Origin: Sipunculus nudus
Lineage: Eukaryota; Annelida; Sipuncula; Golfingiida; Sipunculidae
Assembly: GCA_026874595.1 (NCBI GenBank)
Contig: CM049310.1
Span: 21,986,058 to 22,050,057 of the forward strand
DNA: 64,000 nt
Reading direction: 5' to 3'
The number at the start of each line of letters is the position of its first letter. Positions within the stretch are counted from its first letter, which is position 1. Below, piece by piece: positions 44,355 through 58,361 of this stretch. The notes under the pieces were generated by a model. It worked only from the letters and a program-made list of their open reading frames with translations. It searched no databases and had not been told where the DNA came from. Made by a program: the position numbers and the translations under genes.

Positions 44355-44635
44355 CACTGTAAAAACAATTGCTGTAAATTTACAGTAATTTACTGGTAGC
44401 AGAGTTGCCAGAACATAACTGTAAATTTACAGTAACTTACTTGCAGCTTAGTTAACAGAAACTTTCTTTAAAACCCATTGACAGTAGATTACTCTAATTT
44501 AACAGGAAAGTTACTGTAATTTTACAGTTAAAATATTCTGTAAAATTACATCACTGTAAAATTACAGTAATATACTACAAACAAAATCTACAGTAAATTA
44601 CTGATGCCAGTATATTACTTAAAATTTACAGTTCA
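44355..44635. mobile_element. CACTGTAAAA-type MITE rich in TACAGTAA palindromes
   Basis: Begins CACTGTAAAAACAATTGCTG and ends AAATTTACAGTT. TTTACAGTAA and its inverse recur about eight times, so the strand could fold on itself extensively. Non-autonomous and uncoded. Confidence 0.5.
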
Positions 44636-47600
44636 TAATATAATGGCATTTAAACACTTTAATTTGTGTTCCGCACTGCTTTAAAGTTACTAAAGAGTCA
44701 GCTCCTGAATCTTATGTCCGCGCAGTGAATCATCATCAGGTTATTTGAACTTGGCATTCCAGTTAATGGCCCATTTTGTCAATGAGAAGCTCCAGTGGCG
44801 ACCTGTTTAACTGAAACCTATAGGTTAGATACAATGTTATCGATCAAATATATCTTTTGAATATATCTGTGGTTTCAGAAGGCACACATTCTACACACAA
44901 CTACCTGTACGTTTAAGAAACCGCCGTGATACTATAAGCCACATTATGACCTCATAACAGTTTACCTGAGAGATTTGAGTCACGGTAAATAGCATCAACC
45001 ATTATGCATTGTTGTCTAACAACGGAATATAAATACACGGTTGATAAACGCAATGTAAAGGGAAATACTACCACTTACAGCAACCTGCGTTCGCAAAGCA
45101 GACGACCGATGAAGGCAGAGCATCGGCCTAGTTATAATTGAGCTGAAACAGACACGCAGATATACCGTACTGCTAAATATAATTTACCTCCTATTCTTCA
45201 CATAAATACAAGGAGTCCATGCGGCATCTACATCTACTTGGTCAGCCCAAGACCGTCCCCTCGTTATACGAATGGATTACCGAGTATATACATATGGAAT
45301 AATCTTAGCTCTAAGAAATTTGTTTTCATTCATTCAGACCATGGAAGTATCTATACATAATACGATCAGTCCAAGGTCCTCTCCTCGTTTTACGAGTGAA
45401 TTACCAACCAAGCCAAATTACTAAGATTAAAAAGTAGTCAAAATACCTTTCATACATAAAATAAATTAATAATACATATAAAAGAGGGGAAACCCCGCAT
45501 AGAAAAACATAGTTTGACCACAAGTATGAAAGGGGAAAAAAACATTGTTCAGTCTCAGTATTATACGTCTCGATAATTCCAATGTGTGGAATACAAATAA
45601 TTACAAATATTGACAATCTTATAGCCATTACAGATACGCACTTTTCAGACATCTATGGAGTATAATAATGATGATGATACACCATACTAACCAAATATAC
45701 TATTCAATCCAAAGTCTTTAACAAAGCATTTGGAGGGTTCGAAATACAAAAACCCGACTACTTAACACGCCACCTAGTGGCCATATGTATACGATACAAC
45801 TGGTACACCTTACAAAGGTGACATCTGAAATAATCTATGCATCAAAACCCTCTGTAACGTAACATAGTGTTTTAAACACAGATGTATTACTTGCATAATA
45901 CAGCAAAATTAGGAGAATTATTGACATACGACCTATGCCAGTAAAACTGTTATTTATCCCCCCCCCCCTCCGAAAAATTTAATCTTCAGAGTCTTTGCCG
46001 ATTGTAATTTATACACACGTTTGCAATTGTCGAGCCAAACAAAGTGTCATAACGATATAAAATTCAAAAGACATCACATAACCAGACACACAACCGAATC
46101 CAGGTTTATTGTCATATTTTATGCGATGAGAAAAGTGCAGATGCCTTCTTTATAACGGGGAATTTGAAGGGTCTTACCTTTTCATCCGTTCAGTTTATAG
46201 AGTTGTTACCGCTTCAGGTTAAATTTCTAATTATTCTTCAAACAAACTCCCAGATATGCATCCATATTACACAAGGTATTCTGTCAAGCAACGCTGCCAT
46301 AAAATTCACAGTCAATCAACAGTAAAATGATATAAAGGTGGTTGGTCCATCAGAGACCGTATCATGGAATTCTTATCAGACACATTTACGTGCATGCCAA
46401 TGATGATTTAGATACGTTCAAACATTAAGCTGTCTCCTTCTTAAAACAGCAACAGCCATAGCTTTTTCACTTTAATGACAGAGACGGTTTTATGTTTAGA
46501 TCAATTCTTCTTCTTTTTGAGATAAATGTGTTATATTTGTCACATGAAGGATATATTATGTTTTTCTCAAAATAATGGATATTATTTTAGTGATATGAAG
46601 TATTTTATAGGAATTTAAATAAGATCGATGATATCTACAAATTATTTACCGTGAATCTGTCCTGCTGTTTTTGGACATATAGCGTACGACTAGACCCTTA
46701 TAAATATTTCCGTGTCCATGGGGAGGGTCTCTCATTAAAGTCTCAGGGTCGGGTAACATCTCAGATATCAACTTATATTTGTGCCATATCCCCTTGATCA
46801 AAAGTCCCCATATAGTAATTAAGCCACCGTAGCAGCCACAGAGTGCGGTACTGGCACTTTGATGGCTTATACCTTCGTTGGATTAAAGGAGGTACGACTG
46901 TGATATTCTGCCCAAGGGTTGAGAGGGATTCAAATACATATCCTGCTCAAAGGGTCACGGCTTATGAACTAATCTAATAAGTATATCGCAGTTTAAGTTA
47001 CCTGAACAAGATATATCACAGGGAGATGGTGTACATAGGGTGCTGGTTACCAAAGCTAGGGGTCACAATGTCGTTCACTTTTACATACGCGGGAGTATAC
47101 GTCAGAGACGCATAAAACCTATATGACGGGGATAGGGCCTTGAGCGTCCAAAAGGACCAGCGCTGTGTGGCTGCAGTAATAAATAATTAAAGCCAGCTCT
47201 TAAATTATAACGGTCGTTTGACATATTCGATTATCTAAAGCCGGTAAGCTGTAAAAGTACCTACCCTAGTCTTCAAACACACAGTTGTGATTAGAGTTGG
47301 ACACGTGAAGCATTGATCAACTCATGATCAACGTTGTACCTCTTTGGATAAAAAGTATAATTACTGGGAGCAGTTTTAATGGCCGTGCTTAACTGTAAAG
47401 CTAAGGCTTCTGTTGACTTAAACGATTGATAATGCTATTCTTGCACAACTAACAATCTGTATAATCTAATGCATAATCATGAATGTTTTTATGTACCACG
47501 CCATATTAGAAAAAAACTCATCTGCCTTATACCTATACAGTATGCAGATTCCTGGAAATAAGAAGACAAATATAGAATTAATCGCTTAATTTATAAATAT

Positions 47601-47751
47601 TCTAAAGAAGCAAATGCAGCAGTTGAGTATCACGCATATTATCACGCAGGAAGTAAATGAGATAGTTGTCACCAGAGAACTGTGACTTCGCTATTTTATT
47701 GCACATCCAAGTTGATTGTATTTATGATTGCATCTATAATTTATTGTACAT
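44636..47751. other. Intergenic region
   Basis: AT-rich. One imperfect ~50-bp direct repeat (45239-45288 and 45364-45413, sharing CCTCGTT(A/T)TACGA and ATTACC) lies 125 bases apart, and a C-run lies at about 45959. No recognised gene. Confidence 0.6.
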
Positions 47752-48525
47752 TGTTATAGAAGTCTCTTTTATTGTATGCAGCAGTGTGTTTGTTCAGCGC
47801 TAGCGTTGTCTGTTGCTGTGACGGCATTGCCCGGCCCACGCGTGGGGGCTGACGTGTACGCAGCGGTCATGCTTGTCTGGGGCTTTCTCGCCTGGCCGAG
47901 CCGAAAGGCCCACGTGTGAACCCTGACTTGTACAAACAACGCGTATTTGTTCTAGATGTTTCCTGTAACGCGTTTGTACAGTGTATTGTGTTAGATTCTT
48001 TGGATTGTTCGGGAAGTGGAAAGTTTCGGCTTGGGGTAAGAAGTTATAAATAGGGGGCTGTGTTTTAGAGCCGAGAGGGAGAGGAGAGAAATATTCCAGC
48101 AGATACAGAAGCGTTTAGGTCAGTTGCGGACCTTTTCCGATAAGTGCGGTAATTGTAGATTTTCTTCTAAATTTGTGACGGATCTTATATAGTCTTCAGT
48201 TTGCTTTCGGGATCATAACAAGAACTTCACTTTAGGATTACAACGGATTGATTTTGTGAATGAACTGGACTGTTATTCTCTGAGAAAATTTATGTGAACT
48301 ATTCATCTTGGGTGTACGTTATAGAGGATGTTAGCGTGGGAACGTAGGTTTAGAGAACCCAGGTGGTTTGTATGTTGTTCGTTTCATTACATTTGTATTT
48401 CCGTGAGACTTGGTCGGTTTCCTGGAGTAGCATTGTTTACTGAAAACTTCAAAAGCAACGCACCTGCTTACTTGATTTTTCCCATGCTGTGGTCTCGGGA
48501 ATCGTGTCCATTTTAGTATCCAGGC
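47752..48525 (+). mobile_element. Old, diverged LTR of the same Gypsy family
   Basis: Starts TGTTATAG then CTTTTATTGTATGCAGCAG, parallel to the LTR at 62504. Further shared blocks: GTTATAAATAGGGGGCTGTG (promoter), CCAGCAGATACAGAAGCG, CCTTTTCCGATAAGTGCGG, GATTTTCTTC, GGACTGTTATTCTCTGAGA. Similarity fades after about 48310 and returns briefly at GTATCCAGG (48516). It lacks the GTAACA end, so it is truncated or interrupted. Confidence 0.7.
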
Positions 48526-51500
48526 AGCTAATGACAGGCCGCATAGTATTATAAGGTGACAGGCCAAAGGCGGTCAGGCTGTGTGGCGTAAGCAAGCAAA
48601 TATAAGCTGTAAACGCTACAGAAAAGACACAAACTCCTAGGTCAGCGCTCTTGATGGTGTAGTCTGGCTGTTTGTCTGTCGGTCCAGATGAAGGTCCGAG
48701 ATCGTCTGATCAACTGAGAGACATTTTCCTAGTGTATAGAACGTCAGTATCTGCGGGCTACAAGCCGATGTGTTTCTGCCGTGGTTGAGCCAAGGAAACA
48801 GACCAAGACAATTGATGCGCAGATCTTCGTTTATGGTATCGAAAATTATCGTGCGTGGTTTCATATTAGGGTACAGAGTGCTGGATACATCCGTCAGAGA
48901 ATAGACTCGCGGACGCAACGTGGGATTTCTGGGGTATGCGCTGGACGTACACCACATCACGCACTACGCGGCAAAGAAGTACTCAAGTATTACGAAGTTT
49001 ATGACAAATTCCTGCATAGTTTAAGTTTACTACTGTTTATTTGCACATGTGAAAATAATTATAAGATAATATCGTGTGAAACGTTTATGTTTATGTGGTA
49101 CGTGATATGTTTTGATATAATAAAATATAAACAAAATGGGCGATAATCGGAGATGCTGTCGATTTCATGGTTTATAATACATTGCTATTTCCGATTAACT
49201 GCTCCGAAGGCGAAGAAAATGAAGAGTTTGGAATTTAAAACACGTTTGACAAAAGCAACGGAGGATTTCAGTACCATGGCTCAAGCAAGCAATCCGCTCA
49301 TATGGGCGCAACCATGTTGTTTACAATAGGCGAGACTCGTTGTCAGTTAACCGAGACCGATAAAGTAGTCCGACGACCCCCTGCATGGTGTCAGAGAGGT
49401 CTTTACGGTAAGGCCAAAGGTCGATTGTAGAGAGTTGGAAACGTCCAGGATTATACTGCAGTGACAGACAATGTCTACGTGTTATTAGAGAGAAGGCTGT
49501 GAACCTATCTGTCAGTGATTCAGGATTTCGCCTTGTATGACGAGCGCGTACTTCAGAGGAGACTGTGTCACGCCAGTTCTGTTTAGAGGAGAGAAGCGAT
49601 GGTGAGTGCCTGTGTATACAGTGAAAAGTGACCTGGACTAGAGAAATGCATACGAAAGTCACGTGTGCGGCGATCATGTGACCACCAGCCGTGTTGCCAA
49701 GATGAACTTTTCGTGTGTAGTGTGCATTCAGGATTAATCAAGACTCCGTGATTTTCTGTAATCATATGGACTCTAAAGATCCTTATATCATGTGTTGGAA
49801 AGCCTATCCAGAGAATTGTAAGTTTGAATTTTATATACTTTTATTGTTTTTGTTAAACACGTTTTTCTCATCTTTTTGAGTGTATGTGTGAGTTTCAGTC
49901 TGTTTAGTTTACCGTTTAAAAGAACCTTGAATGTCCATTCCTTTGGGGGTGTGACAATACTTCATGTAACCACATATGATGTACATAAACGGGATTGAAA
50001 TTTCAGTTCGTACGTGCGTGTGATATATAAACAACGTGATACACAAACAGCGTTTCTGTCCTACCGTCTTTCGGTGATCTTATATATTAAAGCATTATCA
50101 CTGTGCACTTTCTATACATCAGTAAACGGAGCCGAGTGAGTAATACATGAAGAGTGTACTGTCGCGCATCAGTGGACACATTAAAACTGCTCATTAATGA
50201 ATAAAACCCCGAACACAAACTGTTGACATATATTCTAGGTAATATGGATAATGAGGATTTGGCAAATATCTTATTTGACGTCAAGGAAATAATCACACTT
50301 TTCTCTGAAATCGCGCCAAGTATGGAAAATGATAAAAAACGACATGACGTCATTCGAAGGTAGGACTGCCAGGTAAAGTACACAAGTTGCACCGTCGTTA
50401 AAGCTCATGTATGGAGACGTACCCCGAACAAGGAACACTGAATTTTATTTAAACAGATCACATATGGCTAGAATATTGTAACTGTAGATGTTGCTCTAAA
50501 TAGATAATGTGGTTAATGTCCTGTGGTTAAAGACAGTTTAGTGTCACTCTGTAGAAGTCAGTAGGAGATTTTTGTCCTGTTTCTGAAATTGTTACGGAAG
50601 GGGGATTCGATGAACATTTTACTTATAACGTTTACTCTTATACTGGTATATTTATTATAACAAGCTGCTTGTTTGTCTATATGTCATTTTAGCCCTAAAC
50701 ATGGGCCGGGGTTGGGGGGATTCAGCTACTAGCGACATCTGGCGTTAAATAGGTGAACAAAATAATCTGAAGATGTTCTGTTCATCACGCTTGTAATTTG
50801 GTCATGTGGAATTGTAATAGTGCACAAACACTATCGCTGTTGATTTTTTAGGTAAAAGTTTAGATTCATACGTTCTCAAAAGAAAATCCATCTTTTTTCA
50901 CTTCTTAATTATTAATTACCAGCAAGTCTTAATAATTCGTTTTCACTCAAGAATACAAATGAGTCCGCGCATAGGGCGGAATGCCTTGCCAACGATGTAC
51001 AACTCATAATTAAAGGTTCTAACTGGAAATAAGATTGGGATTAACATTTTACATTTTACCTTTGTGTCCTCTGAAACGTAAAGGTAAAAAGTCTTCGATT
51101 AATCACCCCGCACCTAGTTATTACGTCATCGACAGACACCTGAGACCCCGCTATTCGAAATATTTTTTATGGAAAATGAAATGTCACTTTCACTGTTATA
51201 ACGCATATTAATTTTCCTATTCTCCAACGCTGGCATTACAAATCTAATTGAAGCTGTATTTTTTGTTCCGTCCATGCTGAATTTTATCTTTTTCATCAAT
51301 TCTGCATAATGTGTCTGCAAAACATACTACAGTGTAGAGACAGCCTGTCACCCCAAACGTCGATTCTAGACCCTATCAGTTTATTTCCGAAGGCCTGATT
51401 GTCATGTTGTCATGGCTGGAAAGGTCAGAGGTCAACCCAAAGTGAGGGTGCAGCAGATCACATGTGACCCGATCATAATTCTGAGTTTCGGAATATTCCG

Positions 51501-52570
51501 TCCAGTGGTTAAGGAGGAGTTCTTTAGAAACCTATGCGGCGACTGCCATCAGAAAATAGTATCCGCAAAACTCTGTATTGGCGGATACAATAATAGTGAT
51601 AATGATAAAAATAAATTATGATAAATTCAGGAAAGGTTCATCGTCTGCGTCTGAAAGCGCTTGAAAACATACTTTAATTAAACTTTATTTACTTTCAATA
51701 ATATCTTAACAATTTTTAAAGGACAACGCATATGAAAATGCCAATCACAGAACCATGTCTTTGATTTCCGGTCAAACATAAAGAACAGCACGTTAATTTA
51801 AGTCCCAGTCTCGGTACCTTGGTCGAAGTCATGTATACCTCTCATTTATCTGTGTATGATTTGACGTAATAACTCTAATATCAGCAACCCAGTTCCGATC
51901 ATCTAGACTGACAGTTTGTAAGCTTCGGGGATGAAAGTTGAAATGCAGGGGGGTCCTGGTCCCTTGGTGTTAAGGTGATTTGTTACGGTGTTCCATGTTA
52001 TATTGTGCCTGTATAATCTAAAAATGTAAGAAGTCAGAAGCGAGGTGTTAAATGTATTTTCTTTATTCTGTCCCAACTTGGGGTGCTTATATATTTTTGA
52101 TAGAGTTATGTAGAACGTTATTTAATATTTGAAAATTATTACCTACCAGTGAATGAATCAGGTATACTACGATTATAACCTAGAGAGAAATCACCACCGA
52201 ACCTTGAAAGAACAAAGGTTTGAGTCAAACAAAATAATATCTGAGAAGACGGCCAATCTTGCTAAAACACCGACAGAAATAATTGGGCCAAGGACACTTT
52301 GTAATAAACGCCCAGTAGACTTTAGTATAAATTGATTCCATATATAAATGTTATATAAGATACCATCGGCTAAGGGCGCTTGGCAGCACTATCACTTCGC
52401 TAAAAAGAGTAAAAAAAGTCGTAAAGGACAACATTTATAAATTGAAACTTAATATCCTGTTCTCTATCTCCCGAGAGCTGATACTGTATACTATCATTGC
52501 CATATGTTGAACAGAAATATATGATTGTTGCATAAATGTTTGTTCGAGGTTCACAAAAAAAAAAAAAAAT
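48526..52570. other. Intergenic region
   Basis: No recognised gene. Open frames on both strands at 48637-49146 and 49321-49765 have no recognised domains. The sequence around 48600-49700 is GC-richer than its surroundings and could be remnants of another element. Confidence 0.5.
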
Positions 52571-52983
52571 TCCTGAAAACAGAACCGGCTTCTGTGGCTC
52601 AGGAGTAGAGCACGGGAGATCGTGAGTGCGAGGCGGTGAGATTTTTTTTTCTCAGTTGGCCCTCACCTATGGTGGGGCACTGCAGGCTTAATGGGAAGGC
52701 CGTGCCCAACTGCCGTTTTCACTCACAACGGAGTGCACCTTTCGGGGGTTCCTCGGTGGAATGACCCAGCAATGGGGACGATAACGCACCCAGGGCCCGC
52801 AGGTACAGTAGTCACCGGGTCTGGTTGACACCAGGATATAAAATGAGAAGAAGAGTGTGATACTGCCCTGTCACGTATTCCGAAACCGAAATGGAATTTC
52901 TGCAGATGTACATATATGCATTTAAGTAAGCATAAAAAGTGGAGGCCATTAGCTCCGCCAAAAAAAAAATCATGAAAACAGAA
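52571..52983 (+). mobile_element. SINE with target-site duplication
   Basis: The body 52585-52969 starts with a tRNA-like head (GGCTTCTGTGGCTCAGGAGT, then AGAGCAC) and ends in a run of ten A residues. Flanks TCCTGAAAACAGAA (52571-52584) and TCATGAAAACAGAA (52970-52983) match at 13 of 14 bases. Tail and duplication together fit LINE-driven retroposition. The second promoter box is poorly preserved. Confidence 0.6.
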
Positions 52984-53816
52984 TGTCCATTTCGTGTCAC
53001 ACAGAAAGGAACTGGACATTTGTGTGGTGATTTAGAATATCTTCTGGCATCTGATTTTTGTCATTGTTTTGTTGATAGGATTATCTACAGGATTATAATA
53101 GGGGCTTATCCAGAGGATTATGGGATTATCCAAAACATTCTGATGCTTATTCAAATTGAACAAAACAACCCTAATCTAAGAAAAACAATTCATAGTCTCA
53201 AACCAGTGCCAAGATTTTAAGCCATTACCGAAGTAAAAAAACAGGCAATCCTAGCATAATTGAAAAGAGAAGTTTTAGCTATCATGACTTTTTAATGTCA
53301 TAAAAAAACAGGAATACAACTTGCATCAAGTTTCAAATCAAGACAACTACATCTGTGGTACATACTTCACGCAGCGATTATACACTGCAGTCGTTCCAGA
53401 TATCCTTCGCTTTAACCGCTGCTTTGTGTAGCAAGTATTTCGGGGTTTGTACACCAGGGCTGGCACAAGACAAAATGTTCACTTCCATATCGTGTGAAAT
53501 AGTTTACAATATGTAATAAAATATTTCTGATAATGTGTTGATACAAACAGGCTTCATGCAAAAGTCAGAAGACATCCATTTGATCAGTATATTACCTGGC
53601 ACTGGCCTCATAATCTATATAATTCATTCGCAGTAGAGTATTGTTCTAAAACAAGGTTTACCCGTCTCATTCTGATTTGGCCTCTGAAATTCGGCTCGCG
53701 TATCGGCAGTGCGTGCAGACCAGTGCGGCCACACACATATTTTTTAGGATCCGTTATCTCCAGGGACTTTTAAACGTGAAAGTATATCATCAGTACATCT
53801 TTAAACTAATGGGGCC

Positions 53817-53853
<37 letters not shown>

Positions 53854-54844
53854 TGTGTGTGTGTTTGTGTGTGTTTTAACTATTTCTCAGGGAAAGTGGG
53901 TAATTGTCATTGTAATATTTCTCAAAGAAAGTCGGGATAAACAAATAACCATTTCACAGAAAGGCTTAGTATTTTAAAAGGTAGTATAACAGTTTTAGAT
54001 CACAACTAAAATTTTTTGCATTGTTCCTTCGTTGGAACTCTCCAAGCAATTTATTCGAAATCAGTTCGGAAGTTAAAAAAAATAATCTGCTTACGAACCA
54101 ACCAACCAACTAATAAATAACCTAAGTAATACCCAACCGACGGTGATAGAAACTTCCCGCGGAGGTATGATTATCATGTAATTGGTGTCGCCTACAGAAA
54201 TAAATTTGTAAATACACTTACATTTGACGAGAATGGTGGAAACAAGGCAGTAATGGAAAGTAAGTACACATCGCTACCAGAAACTTTGGAGGTATATTTT
54301 ACAGTTCTTTGTATTACATCATTCTTTATAAGAGAACGGTTCTTTTTTAATTCAAAATGGGTTGAATGAATTATTTGTACCATTAGAATAATCTCTTTAA
54401 AAAAATACCATCGATATAAACGGGAACAGTAGTTCTAAAATTGTTCCCCAGGTGGCGCTATTGTTTGTTTAATTTTTGACTGGGTTTCCTTATGGAAGAG
54501 CAATATTCTCTGTCTTGGCCTTGATATATCCTCATTATTTCCCACCTTATCTCGATAACCTGGCTCTTTCTTGACTCTTTTTAACTTAAGTTTCTATAAA
54601 GTTTCTAAGTTATAACCTAAAGGGCCTCAGTCTAGCCTTGCAAAATCCTTAAATGTGACTCTCAGCAGTATGCGCAACTAAACGCCGGCGGGTCCTCAAT
54701 CAGCGTGTCTGGACCAACCCTCCATTGGGCCTCTGATGGAGTTTGTTTTTCTCCAAGCGGAGTTACTCTTAATGTCACTAGACGTCGCTTCTGTCAGTAG
54801 TCTTGGCCAAAACTCAGGACTGCCAAAAGTGCAAGCAACAGTAA

Positions 54845-54904
54845 AGGGTTATTGCCTCCGCCAGGAGGGTACGCGTTCATCCCCGTTACTGTGTGTGTGT
54901 TTGT

Positions 54905-54953
<49 letters not shown>

Positions 54954-55075
54954 TTCACAGCATAACAATTATGAACGGAATCATATAACATTTTCAGGAC
55001 AGATAATATTGGACCAATGAAGAATCGATTAGATTTTGGTGTGGATCCGGCGCATGATCCGGATTCAGGCAAGAA
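54845..55075 (+). repeat. CCTCCGCCAG-type dispersed repeat with (GT)n
   Basis: GCCTCCGCCAGGAGGGTACG with a small hairpin opens it, followed by CATCCCCGTTACTG and about 25 GT dinucleotides (54891-54951). Later landmarks are ATAACAATTATGAACGGAAT, AGATTTTGGTGTGGATCCGG and GATCCGGATTC. I recall this series from invertebrate dispersed repeats. Confidence 0.6.
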
Positions 55076-56708
55076 ACAATGATCGTGAACTAAAATTGTT
55101 TTTCAAATGTTGTATCTAAACTGTCTCTATAATATTTATAATCTCAATATCTGGACAATGCTCTGTTTTAGCATTTAGCGGTGTAGCGTTTTCAGATTAC
55201 CTTAGCTTCAGATTATTTCATATCCTAAGATTGCATTCAGAATACCAAAGGATTGATGAAATCAATATAATACTATTTCATCCCATCCCCTACAATTTAC
55301 TGTACAGAATATTCACTTAATTATAGTTTTTTGATATTGTTATTTTTCTTCTGGATTTTGTTTTCAAATTAGTTTATTATATGTAACGTGGCATGAGCTG
55401 TGATTCTAGTGTAAGGGTTGTAGCAAAATTATTTCCATTTTGTAACTTTTTTTGATTTAGGATTTTAAGATTAACTTCCAATCTTGTATCTTTCACGTGT
55501 TTTTTTTAAAAATAAATTTATAATTTTATCTAAATGAGGGATATTTTCTTAAAGTTACCGTAAAATCGGTTTTCAGATTATAAGGGTATCCGGAAAGGTT
55601 GGGGGTGGGGGGTGGGGGGGGGGGGTACCCTGAGTTTTTTCACTGGGTATTAGATGCACGAATGATCATTAAATTACTGTAATTATACACGGTTGTCTGA
55701 AGTGACAAGTATCATATAGAAAACATAAACAACAGATGTACATCGACCTTTCTCTTTTTTATATTAAGCTAGCAGAGTGACCTGATAAACAACATCTCGC
55801 CACTCTCTCTCATACAAGGACAGGGAGTTGATCGAATCTATGATAGTAATTTTACCAGCATCAAAAGCCCCACCGTGTATCGTTTCGCAAGGTTTAGTCA
55901 CGTGATATCAACTCTGCCAAGTTAAACATGGGCGCACTTCTGCGTGTAGGCACCGCCCGTTGCGCAGTTTTTTAAACCATCGCTAGGTGGTGTGGTACCA
56001 TACCGTTGTTGTCGTTCTGTTCGCGAGAGTTTCGAATTCGCGAAAGAGGAATTATCGCGAAAGAAAAACTTCGAAAATAAGAGGTCCCCTCGTTGAAGGC
56101 AGGCCGAAATGTAAACGACTGAAATATAATTAAAAAGCAATAATATTATATGCCATTAATGAAAAATAGCACGTTCGATGTTACCCCGGGTCCCCGTTCA
56201 ATTTTTAAAATGTGTGCGCACATATTATTTGATTCATATAGTGTTAGCTGACTTCGTGTAGGATTTTAATATGCTGAAATCGTTATATTGAAACCCCTGA
56301 AACAATGAAACATGGAAACGGCGAAATTCTAACCCCAACGAATATGAAGCGAACCACTGGGGTTGTTCTTGGATGGTTATTTCTTTGCAACATAACTCAT
56401 AGAATTAAAAACTGGTTTTGATGATATTTTGAGGAAGATTAGGGTAACACAGAAGAAACTGTACATCAAACTTTGGAGTTAATCTAAATAACTAAAGTGT
56501 CTTCTTAGTTTGATGATTTCTTCACCATTGTGAGTTCCAATATCTTTACTATTATTGCAATTTCTTTATCCCCACCGCAGGCCATGACCATTGAATGGTA
56601 TTAGAAGTCGCTTTAAGTTGTTTAGATTTGACATGTGATTGGGATGACGATTGGACAATGACACAAACGTCTTCTGTAGCTATTTGTATATATTTTATTT
56701 ATCATATC

Positions 56709-56756
<48 letters not shown>
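56709..56756. repeat. (AT)n microsatellite
   Basis: About 48 bases of alternating A and T, followed by further AT-rich degenerate copies to 56810. Confidence 0.97.
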
Positions 56757-56758
<2 letters not shown>

Positions 56759-57448
56759 TATATATTATATATATTTTAAATATACATATATATATATATA
56801 TATTATATTTATAATAAAACAAAAAGAACTCTTTGAAGGTTTATGAATATATGTACATATTCACCACTGTTGGGGAAAAAGCTTATATATATATTTATAC
56901 TTCAGGTTGTTGGTAACCTCATTGGTGTTTTAGTATAACAAGGTCCTAAAATATCCCAATATACAACAAGCTTTTCTCGTTAAATATTCGACAGTATCTT
57001 GTAACCTCTTTCGTCTGTCCATCAAAAGGTCATCTTTCATGGCCGTCTGTGTAGTGGTTTGGGAGCTGACCCGTCAGGCATGCATTGTTGTCCTCTTTGC
57101 TGTATCCTTCGCTATTTCCGGAAAATGGACCGCATAAAAGCGCGGGAACTTCATTAGCAAGCGGCACAGGAGACAGGTATTAATGTCACGTTGTAGACCT
57201 CATGTAGTCCCTCCCAGGGGTGTGTCTCATTTCACAAAACCTTTAGCTCGGACCATGTACTTTTCCTCGCGCTTGTTATGCCCTTTCTCTTCAACCTGAT
57301 GTCCATGCAAAAAGGCACTATTATAAAGTAATTAAGGTATCTAAAGGAAAATGAGAAAATGATTCTGAAGAGAACGCTTTAATTATACAAGGTTTAATTA
57401 TATAAGGTATTACAGGAATGTTTGTCATGTGTTTCACTTATATGATAT

Positions 57449-58355
57449 TGTTACAGGTGCCCTTTTTATTGTGTGACACGGGCGTAACTCGTGATGTAGC
57501 GCCCGCGTCTGGTCGGGTGTTGCATTATTATAAAAGCGTTTTTAAAGGGACTATTATATAGTAATTAAGGTATTTAAAAGAAGATGAGAAAATTATTCTG
57601 AGGAAAACGCTTTTAAGTATAGAATAGGAATTCGGACATTGTAGGCTTTTTTGACACAATGCATCCTCAGCCCGTGTTCTTAATGAAAAGAACACGATAC
57701 ACGATACTTAGATGATATATTATAAATAAATTTACAACTTTCTCTCTGGATGTTTACTCTTAACAAATATTTCAAAGTCATAATTCAAATTGATATAAAA
57801 CGACAAGCCAATAAGCTGTAGTTCAAATTGATTTATCAGACGTTAAACCTTAGTTGTCTTGAATGGCGCTGATAGATTCTCTTTTTTTATGTCCGACGTC
57901 ACTTTTCATCGGATTAAGTATCATCAAGGTATTGATACAGGGATATCTGACGTAAACGAAACGCTCTTTGACTCGTGATGTATCGTGATGTATCGGTGCA
58001 CCAAGGAATCTTCACGGCCACAGTACTTCGTAGGAGGAACAAATACTATAATTTATGTCAACCTTTGACATTCGATCGGCTTCATATGGTGTTCCAATGT
58101 GACCTGTGCTAGAACTAGCTTATGAAAAACAATACCTGGCTATTAAATCATCATTTCAGAAAACGTACTGTAATGTTAGGGTTGTTTTAAAAATAAATTA
58201 TAATTATTTGTTTACAAAAAACACTGACTTCTTAGTTCATTCCCCTAGACATTTCACGCTACCTAGTGTTAAAGAATCTGATTTTTTTTTTATCTCCATT
58301 ACAAAATCTTTGTTCATCACGCATACGTGATCTGTTTATATTAGGTTCCGTAACA
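57449..58355 (+). mobile_element. 5' LTR, interrupted
   Basis: The first ~85 bases (TGTTACAGGTGCCCTTTTTA... to about 57535) and the last ~210 (about 58145 to GGTTCCGTAACA at 58355) match the sibling LTRs; the ~610 bases between do not. The foreign stretch starts with a near-copy of the DNA just outside the element. The promoter region of the LTR is absent, so this LTR should be inactive. Confidence 0.75.
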
Positions 58356-58361
58356 TAAAAT

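Larger units (their letters stand above)
52984..57448. other. Intergenic region with microsatellites
   Basis: No recognised gene. Contains TA/GT tracts (53815-53872), a CCTCCGCCAG-type repeat with (GT)n (54845-55075), a G-run near 55601-55626, an (AT)n tract (56709-56756), and at about 57308-57395 a stretch repeated inside the damaged 5' LTR. Confidence 0.6.

Noticed and set aside
47752-48310. CpG-island promoter of a host gene
   Set aside because: The GC-rich stretch and TATA-like box align with the LTR family's own promoter region.
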